NCBI GenBank assembly: GCA_001644455.1
Contig: LSTF01000034.1
Coordinates: 1 to 36,322, forward strand
Direction: 5' to 3'
Length of the DNA: 36,322 bases
DNA from: Betaproteobacteria bacterium SCGC AG-212-J23
Lineage (GTDB): Bacteria; Pseudomonadota; Gammaproteobacteria; Burkholderiales; SG8-39
Shown: positions 29,438 to 36,322 of the stretch, piece by piece
How the letters are laid out: each line of letters opens with the position of its first letter
Numbering within the stretch: position 1 is the first letter of the stretch
Program-made: the position numbers and the translations under genes
Notes under the pieces: model-generated
Databases searched by the model: none
What the model was told of the DNA's origin: nothing
Seen by the model: the letters and a program-made list of their open reading frames with translations, nothing else

Positions 29438-30049
29438 ATGAAGCCCAACTACTGGGACCGCGCGAAGCGCGCGCTGGCGAAAAAGGACCCGGTGATGGCG
29501 GCCATCATGAAGCGCCATCCCAAGGTGTTCATGATGCGGCGCGGAGAAGCCTTCATGACGCTGGCGAGGGCGATCTGCGGCCAGCAGATCTCGGTCAAAG
29601 CCGCGCAGAGCGTGTGGAACAGGGTGGTTATCTGCCTCGATCAGACAATTACTCCGGATGCGGTCATTGCAAGAGACAGGAAGAAGCTGCGCGCCTGCGG
29701 GCTGTCGGACCGCAAGACCGAGTACATCGCCGACCTCGCGCAGCACTTCGCCGACGGCAAGATCCACGAGCGCAACTGGCCGCAGATGGACGACGAGGCG
29801 ATCATCGCCGAGCTGACCGACGTGCGCGGCATCGGCCGCTGGACGGCCGAGATGTTCCTGATGTTCAACCTGCTGCGACCGGACGTCTTCCCGCTCGACG
29901 ACCTGGGGTTGCAGAAGGCGATGCGCCTTTCCTACCGGAAAAGATCGTTGAAAAGCATGAGAGCGCTCGGCGAGACCTGGCGGCCGTGGCGCACGGTCGC
30001 CAGCTGGTACCTCTGGCGCTCGCTCGACCCCGTGCCGGTAGAATACTGA
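29438..30049 (+). CDS. AlkA-type DNA-3-methyladenine glycosylase
   Basis: A 203-residue helix-hairpin-helix DNA glycosylase that removes alkylated bases from DNA. Motifs are ICGQQISVKAAQSVW near residue 47, the HhH element LTDVRGIGRWTAEMF (about 126-140) and FPLDDLGLQKA with the likely catalytic Asp155. It is shorter than E. coli AlkA because it lacks the N-terminal antiparallel beta domain, as do many bacterial relatives. MKPNYWDRA at 29438 matches family starts; ATG at 29417 would overlap the end of the DUF6352-like gene. It and the HU, HNH and DUF6352-like genes form a same-strand run of DNA-associated genes. Confidence 0.88.
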   Translation: MKPNYWDRAKRALAKKDPVMAAIMKRHPKVFMMRRGEAFMTLARAICGQQISVKAAQSVWNRVVICLDQTITPDAVIARDRKKLRACGLSDRKTEYIADLAQHFADGKIHERNWPQMDDEAIIAELTDVRGIGRWTAEMFLMFNLLRPDVFPLDDLGLQKAMRLSYRKRSLKSMRALGETWRPWRTVASWYLWRSLDPVPVEY

Positions 30050-30079
30050 GACGCAAAAGAAAAGAAGAGGGGCGGCGCG

Positions 30080-31177
30080 ATGAGCGAAGTCCTGTCCGAA
30101 GCGGCGGTCGGGTTGCCGGAGAGGGACGAACGGCAGGCGCTGCGGGTCGCGCGCTTCCTGATGGCGGCCGGCACCGCGCTCCTCGTCTGCATCGCGCTCG
30201 CGGCCTGCGCCTTGCTCGGCCTGCTGCCCTGGCGCGCAGCGCTCGACGCCAGCCTCGGCGTCCTGCTCCTGATCGCGATCTTCTACGCGCTATTCCGCAG
30301 CGGCCTGAACCACCGCTTCACCGATCCCAGCCTGACCGCCGAGCAGGTCGGCGCGGCGATCATTCTCCTCGCCTACATCATGTATCACGCCGGGCCGGCG
30401 CGCGCGGTACTGACGCCGTTCTACCTGGTGGCGATGCTGTTCGGCGTGCTTCGCCTGAGCGTGCAGCGGATGGTGACGCTCGCGATCCTCGCGCTGGTGG
30501 CGCACGCCATCATGCTGCATCTGCTCTACCTGCGCGGTCCCGGCGTGAACCCCCGTACCGCGCTCGCCGAGTTCGTCGTCCTCGCGGTGGTCCTGCCGTG
30601 GTTCGCGGTGATGGGCGGCTACGTCAGCCGGATGCGGGCGCGGCTCGCCGACAGCCACCGGGGGCTGCAGGCCGCGGTCGAGCGGATCGGCGAGCTGGCG
30701 ATCCGCGACGAGCTTACCGGGGTCTACAACCGTCGCTATCTGACCGAGGCGCTGGCGCGCGAGCAGTCGCGCGCCGAGCGCGCGGGCACAGCGTTTGCCG
30801 TGTGCATGATCGACATCGATCACTTCAAATCCATCAACGACCGCTTCGGGCATGCTGCCGGCGATGCCGTGCTGAAGGAATTCGCGCACCTGGTGCCGCC
30901 GGAGTTGCGTGCCGTGGACGTCTACGGGCGATTCGGCGGCGAGGAGTTTCTCCTCATCCTGCCGGGCACCGACACGGCGGGCGCGCAGACCTGCGCGGAG
31001 CGTGTGCGCGCGAAGACCGAGGGGGCGCTCTTTCCAGGCGTGCCGCGCGTAACCGTCACCGTGGGCGTGGCGACCTATGCGATGAAGGAGCCGGTGAGCG
31101 CGCTGCTGGCGCGCGCCGACAAGGCCTTGTACGAAGGCAAGAACGCCGGCAGAAACCGTGTAGTCACAATCGGTTAG
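30080..31177 (+). CDS. membrane diguanylate cyclase (GGDEF)
   Basis: A 365-residue protein with an N-terminal membrane region of about five to six helices (about residues 25-180) followed by a GGDEF domain (about 200-362) that makes cyclic di-GMP. The active site is intact: [16 protein letters not shown] and RFGGEEF (286-290). The RxxD inhibitory site (Arg277-Ala-Val-Asp280) lies exactly five residues before GGEEF, so product feedback inhibition is likely. No periplasmic sensor of known type is visible; the membrane helices may form the sensory input. The ATG has GAGGGG upstream. Its stop overlaps the putative accA promoter box. Confidence 0.92.
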   Translation: MSEVLSEAAVGLPERDERQALRVARFLMAAGTALLVCIALAACALLGLLPWRAALDASLGVLLLIAIFYALFRSGLNHRFTDPSLTAEQVGAAIILLAYIMYHAGPARAVLTPFYLVAMLFGVLRLSVQRMVTLAILALVAHAIMLHLLYLRGPGVNPRTALAEFVVLAVVLPWFAVMGGYVSRMRARLADSHRGLQAAVERIGELAIRDELTGVYNRRYLTEALAREQSRAERAGTAFAVCMIDIDHFKSINDRFGHAAGDAVLKEFAHLVPPELRAVDVYGRFGGEEFLLILPGTDTAGAQTCAERVRAKTEGALFPGVPRVTVTVGVATYAMKEPVSALLARADKALYEGKNAGRNRVVTIG

Positions 31178-31180
31178 AAT
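31175..31180 (+). promoter_or_regulatory. -10-like TAGAAT ten bases before accA start
   Basis: TAGAAT (31175-31180) contains the TAG stop of the diguanylate cyclase and ends ten bases before the accA ATG, exactly as at the denD-like gene. No -35 or ribosome binding site is evident. If active, the accA transcript would start very close to its ATG. Confidence 0.4.
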
Positions 31181-31190
31181 CGCCGCCCGG

Positions 31191-32159
<969 letters not shown>

Positions 32160-33328
32160 GAGAATCGCGGTCGGCCTTTCCGGCGGCATCGATTCGGTCG
32201 TCCTGCTTCACCAGCTGAGGGATCGCGGCGTCTCGGCGATCCACGTCCATCACGGCCTGAGCCCCAACGCGGACGCGTGGGCCGACTTCTGCCGCAAGTT
32301 GTGCAAGAGATGGGGCATCCCGCTCACCGTGCGGCGCGTGAGTGTCCGGAGGGCAGCAAAGGGTCTGGAGGCGGCGGCGCGCGACGCCCGGTACGAGGCC
32401 TTTCGAAAATCTCCTTTTTCCGTCGTCGCACTGGCGCACAACCTCGACGACCAGGCGGAGACGGTGCTGATGAACCTGCTGCGCGGCGCGGGCGTGCGCG
32501 GCGCGAGCGGCATGACCGAGCACGGGCGGCTGGGCGCCAAGACCCTCTGGCGACCGCTGCTCGGGACTTCGCGCCGCGAGATCGAGTCGTATGCCCGTGA
32601 GCACGAATTGCGCTGGATCGAGGACGAAAGCAACAGCAACGAAGCGCTGACACGCAACTTCATCCGGCGCAGCATCGGCCCGCTCCTCGAACAGAAGTTC
32701 CCGCAGTGGAAGCGAAACCTCGCGCGCGCGGCGCGGCACTTCGCGAAGAAGGGTGCGGGGCAGGAAGAGCTGCTGCGCAGCTTCCTCCATTCGCGGGGCC
32801 TCAAGGCGCCGAGCCAGGCGAAGCTCGCGGAGATGCTGAAGCAGCTCGCCGGCGGCGGGGCGCGCACGCTGGTCGAGCACGACGGCGCGCGGCTGCGTTT
32901 GTACCGAAGCAAGGTGCTTCTCGATCCCGAATCGCCGGCGGAGTTTTCCCGCCAGGAATGGAAAGGTGAGCCTCTGCTCAAGCTTCCCGCGCTCGGCGGC
33001 GAGTTGCGCTTTCGCAAGGTACGCGGCAAAGGCATCGCGCTCGAGCACCAGCCCCTGAGCGTCCGCCTTCGCTCCGGCGGCGAGCGTCTCCAGCCCGATT
33101 CTCGCCGTCCCCGCCGCACGCTGAAGAATCTCTTCCAGGAAGCCGGCGTTCCGCCCTGGCAGCGCGAGCGCCTGCCGCTCCTGTTCTGCGGGGACGACCT
33201 CGTTTGGGTTCCCGGCCTCGGCATCGATGCTCGCTTCCAGGCGACGCGTGGAGCGCGCGGCCTCGTTCCGGAGTGGCGCTCGCGTTCGAAGTTCTGACCA
33301 GCGTCTAAGCTATTGTTTTTACGAAATT

Positions 33329-33350
33329 CGCTGGGCCAGCGTGATAGAAT
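33329..33350 (+). promoter_or_regulatory. ndk promoter -10 box with adjacent palindrome
   Basis: CGCTGG, one base, CCAGCG (33329-33341) is a palindrome directly upstream of TAGAAT (33345-33350), a good -10 candidate 32 bases before the ndk ATG. No strong -35 is present at 16-18 bases. The palindrome occupies the spacer position, so a regulator binding there would block or activate transcription. Only the -10 is reasonably supported. Confidence 0.4.
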
Positions 33351-33382
33351 CCGCGCGAACTTTTGCTTATGGAGCCCCGGTA

Positions 33383-33808
33383 ATGGCGGTGGAGCGGACG
33401 CTTTCGATCATCAAGCCTGACGCAGTGAAGAAAAACGCGATCGGACAGATCGTCGCGCGCTTCGAAAAGGCTGGCCTGCGCATCGTCGCGGCGCGCATGA
33501 TGCATCTTTCGCGCAAGGAGGCCGAAGGCTTCTACGCGGTGCACAAGGAGCGGCCGTTCTTCGGCGACCTGGTGAAGTTCATGATCTCGGGGCCGGTGCT
33601 GGTGCAGGTGCTCGAGGGTGACGACGCGGTAGCGAAGAACCGCGAGCTGATGGGCGCTACCGATCCGAAGAAGGCGGCCAAGGGCACGATCCGCGCCGAC
33701 TTCGCCGATTCCATCGATGCCAACGCCGTGCACGGCTCGGACAGCGTCGAGAACGCGCGCACGGAAGTGAGCTACTTCTTCAAGCCGGAGCAGATCTTCA
33801 AACGGTGA
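33383..33808 (+). CDS. ndk: nucleoside diphosphate kinase
   Basis: A 141-residue cytoplasmic enzyme transferring the gamma-phosphate of ATP to NDPs. Family signature [20 protein letters not shown] near the start and NAVHGSDS with the phospho-His117 near the end; [12 protein letters not shown] and [14 protein letters not shown] are the other typical blocks. Length is standard. The ATG at 33383 has GGAG eight bases upstream; the in-frame upstream extension lies over the tilS end and is not real. TAGAAT at 33345-33350 is its probable promoter box. The stop overlaps the rlmN start (GTGA). Confidence 0.97.
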   Translation: MAVERTLSIIKPDAVKKNAIGQIVARFEKAGLRIVAARMMHLSRKEAEGFYAVHKERPFFGDLVKFMISGPVLVQVLEGDDAVAKNRELMGATDPKKAAKGTIRADFADSIDANAVHGSDSVENARTEVSYFFKPEQIFKR

Positions 33809-34896
33809 AGCGAAACCTCCTCGGACTCGATGCGGCCGGCCTCGCCGGGTTCTTCGCCGAGCTCGGGGAAAAGCCGTTCCGCGCCCGGCAGGTCCTGCAG
33901 TGGGTGCACCAGCGCCGCGAAGGCGAGTTCGCGCGCATGAGCGACCTGGCGAAGGGCCTGCGCGAAAAGCTGGTCGAAAGCGCCTGCATCGCAGCGCCGG
34001 CGATCGTCGGCGATACGCTAGCGTCGGACGGCACGCGCAAGTGGCTGCTCAAGGTCGACGGCGCGAACGCGGTCGAGGCGGTGTTCATTCCCGAGGCGCG
34101 CCGCGCAACGCTCTGCATCTCGAGCCAGGCGGGGTGCGTGCTCGACTGCGCCTTCTGCTCGACCGGCAAGCAGGGCTTCAACCGCAACCTGACGACGGCG
34201 GAGATCGTCGGTCAACTGTGGCTGGCGAAAAAACTTCTTGGCGAGAGCAAAGAAGAAAGAATCATTTCCAACGTGGTGATGATGGGAATGGGCGAGCCGC
34301 TGCTCAACCTGGACAACGTCATCCCGGCGCTGCGGCTGATGCTCGACGACAACGCCTACGGCCTCTCGCGCCGCCGGGTCACCGTCTCGACCTCCGGCGT
34401 GGTTCCGGAAATGGATCGCCTGCGCGACGAGTGTCCGGTGGCGCTCGCGGTCTCGCTCCACGCGCCCAACGATCGCCTGCGCGACCGGCTGGTTCCGGTC
34501 AACCGGCGCTATCCGCTGCGCGAGCTGCTCGCGGCGTGCAACCGCTATCTGGAAAAGGCGCCGCGCGACTTCATCACCTTCGAATACGTAATGCTCGACG
34601 GCGTGAACGACAGCGACACCAACGCGCGCGAGCTCGCCGCGATCGCGAAGCAGGTGCGCTGCAAGTACAACCTCATCCCGTTCAACCCGTTCCCGCAATC
34701 GGGTTTCGCGCGTTCGTCCGACGAGCGTATCCGCCGCTTCGCCAGCATCCTGCAGAGCGCGGGCAGCACCGTCACCGTTCGCAAGACGCGGGGCGACGAC
34801 ATTGCCGCGGCCTGCGGCCAGCTCGCGGGCGACGTCGCCGACCGCACGCGCCGTACCCAGCACAAGGTCGTGGCGGTGAAGGAAGTCCACGCGTGA
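33805..34896 (+). CDS. rlmN: 23S rRNA/tRNA adenine-C2 methyltransferase RlmN
   Basis: A 363-residue radical SAM enzyme that methylates C2 of A2503 in 23S rRNA and A37 of some tRNAs. The [4Fe-4S] motif is Cys111-x3-Cys115-x2-Cys118 ([16 protein letters not shown]). The methyl-carrying C-terminal cysteine is Cys337 in [14 protein letters not shown]. Other hallmarks: [51 protein letters not shown] and [13 protein letters not shown]. The GTG start overlaps the ndk stop, and the TGA overlaps the next GTG, so ndk-rlmN-pilW are translationally linked, as is common in betaproteobacteria. Confidence 0.96.
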   Translation: MKRNLLGLDAAGLAGFFAELGEKPFRARQVLQWVHQRREGEFARMSDLAKGLREKLVESACIAAPAIVGDTLASDGTRKWLLKVDGANAVEAVFIPEARRATLCISSQAGCVLDCAFCSTGKQGFNRNLTTAEIVGQLWLAKKLLGESKEERIISNVVMMGMGEPLLNLDNVIPALRLMLDDNAYGLSRRRVTVSTSGVVPEMDRLRDECPVALAVSLHAPNDRLRDRLVPVNRRYPLRELLAACNRYLEKAPRDFITFEYVMLDGVNDSDTNARELAAIAKQVRCKYNLIPFNPFPQSGFARSSDERIRRFASILQSAGSTVTVRKTRGDDIAAACGQLAGDVADRTRRTQHKVVAVKEVHA

Positions 34897-35669
34897 GGCG
34901 CGCCGCGATCGTGCTCGGCCTGATCGCGCTCGCGGGCTGCGCCACGCACAGCGACGAGCCGACGGTGGAGACCGGCACGATCGTCGGTGAGACGGGCGAC
35001 TCGCGCAGCCGCGCCCGCACCCACACCGACCTCGCCGCCGCGTACTACGCGCGCGGCAGCATGGCGATCGCGCTCGAGGAACTGCGTGTCGCCACCGCCG
35101 CCGACGCCAGCTATCCGCCGGCGCACAGCATGCTGGGGCTGGTGTACATGGAGCTGAAGGAGAACCAGCTCGCCGAGACGAGCTTCGAGCGCGCGCTGCG
35201 GCTTTCACCCACCGACCCGGACATCAACCACAACTACGGCTGGTTCCTGTGCAATACCAGCCGCGAGCAGGACTCGATCAAGTATTTCCTGCAGGCGATC
35301 CGCAATCCGCTCTACGCCGCGCCATGGCGCTCGTATTCGGCGGCGGGGGTGTGCAGCCTCAAGAGCGGCAATGCCAAGGATGCCGACGAATTCTTCCAGC
35401 GCGCGCTGAAGCTCGATCCCGACGATGCGCCGTCGCTCATCAAGCTCGCCGAGATCCGCTACCGGCAGGGCAAGATCGACGAAGCCCGCCGCCTGGTGTC
35501 GCGCTACAACAAGCTCATTGCCCCGAGCGCCGAGTCGCTGTGGCTCGCGCTGCGCATCGAGCGCAGGGCCGGCGAGCGCGTCGCGGAACAGAGCCTTGCC
35601 AACCAGCTGCGCCGGCGCTATCCGGGATCGGACGAGTACCGTGCGCTGCAGCGGGGCCAGTATGACTGA
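34893..35669 (+). CDS. pilW: TPR lipoprotein, type IV pilus biogenesis (PilF/PilW)
   Basis: A 258-residue lipoprotein with a lipobox LAGC (Cys16) and about six tetratricopeptide repeats (roughly residues 45-235), for example [42 protein letters not shown], and [18 protein letters not shown]. PilF/PilW is the outer-membrane pilotin needed for PilQ secretin assembly of type IV pili, and the position between rlmN and rodZ is conserved in proteobacteria. The GTG start overlaps the rlmN stop; the rodZ start lies eight bases before its own stop. Pilus genes themselves are not in the window. Confidence 0.9.
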   Translation: MRRAAIVLGLIALAGCATHSDEPTVETGTIVGETGDSRSRARTHTDLAAAYYARGSMAIALEELRVATAADASYPPAHSMLGLVYMELKENQLAETSFERALRLSPTDPDINHNYGWFLCNTSREQDSIKYFLQAIRNPLYAAPWRSYSAAGVCSLKSGNAKDADEFFQRALKLDPDDAPSLIKLAEIRYRQGKIDEARRLVSRYNKLIAPSAESLWLALRIERRAGERVAEQSLANQLRRRYPGSDEYRALQRGQYD

Positions 35670-36322
35670 GACGACCGAGGCGACCGTCCCCGCCGCCGTG
35701 CCGCCGTCACCGAGCGGCGTCGGCGCGGAGCTCGCGCGGGCGCGCGAGGAACGCGGCCTGGCGCTGACCGACGTCGCGCAGCAGCTCAAGTTCGCGGCGC
35801 GCCAGCTCGAGGCGCTGGAACAGGAGCGCTTCGAGCAGCTGCCCGGCGGCACCTTCGTGCGCGGCATGGTGCGCGCCTATTCGCGTCTGCTGAAGATCGA
35901 CGCCGAGCCGCTGCTCGGCCGCCTCGCCGATCGCTTCGACGCGCCCGATTCCAACAGCCTTGCCGCGCGTTACAAGCAGCCGGTGCCGTTCTCCGACAAC
36001 GCCCGGCGCTCGACCTTCGTCTACCTCGGCGCTTCGCTCGGCGTGCTGGTCGCCGCCGGCGTGATCGCCTACCAGTGGTACCGCGAGCACAACGGGCGGC
36101 CGGCGCAGGTCGCCGCCGCGCCCGCCTCTGCGTCCAAAGCCGCGCCCGCCGCCCCCGTTCCGGATGAGCCGGTCGTTGTCGCCAAGGCGCCGGAAAAAGT
36201 GCCGGTGGTGAAGGAGAAGGAAAAAGAGAAGGAGAAGGTCGCCCTGCCACCTCAGGAGAAGGTCGTGAAGGAGGCGGCCCTCGTGCAAAAGCCCGTGCCC
36301 GCCGGCGTGCATCGCATCGTTA
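35662..36322 (+). CDS. rodZ: RodZ-like cytoskeletal protein (3' end outside window)
   Basis: The first 220 residues of a RodZ-type protein, which links MreB to the envelope and supports rod shape. An N-terminal helix-turn-helix (about residues 20-90: LARAREERGLALTDVAQQLK, LPGGTFVRGMVRAYSRLLKID) is followed by one membrane helix (about 118-138, FVYLGASLGVLVAAGVIAYQWY). A periplasmic Ala/Pro-rich linker then has a KEKEKEKEK run (about 183-192). The C-terminal DUF4115-type domain is not reached. The start overlaps the pilW stop. The linker length and charge vary between species, so this part is not diagnostic. Confidence 0.92.
   Translation, partial: MTETTEATVPAAVPPSPSGVGAELARAREERGLALTDVAQQLKFAARQLEALEQERFEQLPGGTFVRGMVRAYSRLLKIDAEPLLGRLADRFDAPDSNSLAARYKQPVPFSDNARRSTFVYLGASLGVLVAAGVIAYQWYREHNGRPAQVAAAPASASKAAPAAPVPDEPVVVAKAPEKVPVVKEKEKEKEKVALPPQEKVVKEAALVQKPVPAGVHRIV

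Noticed and set aside
33227-33382. N-terminal extension of ndk
   Set aside because: It overlaps tilS and has no family resemblance. The start at 33383 gives a full-length NDK with a ribosome binding site.
36211-36243. KEKE repeat as a possible sequencing artefact in rodZ
   Set aside because: The frame stays open and RodZ linkers are normally low-complexity and variable, so it is acceptable as real sequence.

Overview
The window is GC-rich, tightly packed chromosomal DNA from a betaproteobacterium, most likely Burkholderiales-like. This rests on three observations. The right end has the order accA, tilS, ndk, rlmN, pilF/pilW-type TPR lipoprotein, rodZ, which is familiar from betaproteobacteria. 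There are four orphan Bug/TctC-type periplasmic binding proteins. Many starts overlap the preceding stop as ATGA or GTGA. I see no rRNA, tRNA, CRISPR array, insertion sequence, integrase or phage gene. The taxonomic call is inference from gene content and order.

Left part (1-13160): a partial Cys-rich hypothetical gene; a gene-poor stretch with inverted repeats; a PhyH-type dioxygenase; a minus-strand ModA-like binding protein with a 68-residue protein and a DUF2799-like lipoprotein; an exported metallo-beta-lactamase-fold hydrolase resembling AHL lactonases; a lytic transglycosylase and an outer-membrane beta-barrel separated by a perfect hairpin; an EamA exporter; a cupin plus Bug-protein pair; a small lipoprotein; a 64-residue protein coupled to a cytoplasmic PAS-PAS hybrid histidine kinase; a Tat-exported dienelactone hydrolase; a second small transglycosylase; and an orphan ParA-like ATPase.

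Middle (13161-27337): a YbhE-type lactonase, a small membrane protein, then a coupled run of DOMON-like protein, NamZ-type (DUF1343) muramidase and a DUF427-class III nucleotidyl cyclase fusion. Next come three Bug proteins, a cupin and a 46-residue membrane protein. After these is a sugar-acid or branched-chain region: a D-erythronate dehydrogenase-like SDR overlapping an IlvD dehydratase, facing a class II aldolase co-transcribed with a complete TRAP transporter. The transporter, aldolase and dehydrogenase could together import and degrade a short hydroxy-acid, but no kinase completes the known D-erythronate route here.

Right part (27338-36322): an HU-family protein, an HNH endonuclease, a DUF6352-like protein that appears to start at CTG, an AlkA-type DNA glycosylase and a GGDEF diguanylate cyclase, then the housekeeping block from accA to rodZ (cut by the right edge).

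The most unusual items are the DUF427-cyclase fusion coupled to a cell-wall hydrolase, two genes whose expected N-termini lack an ATG/GTG/TTG start, several candidate near-leaderless starts, and repeated antisense overlaps of neighbouring coding ends.
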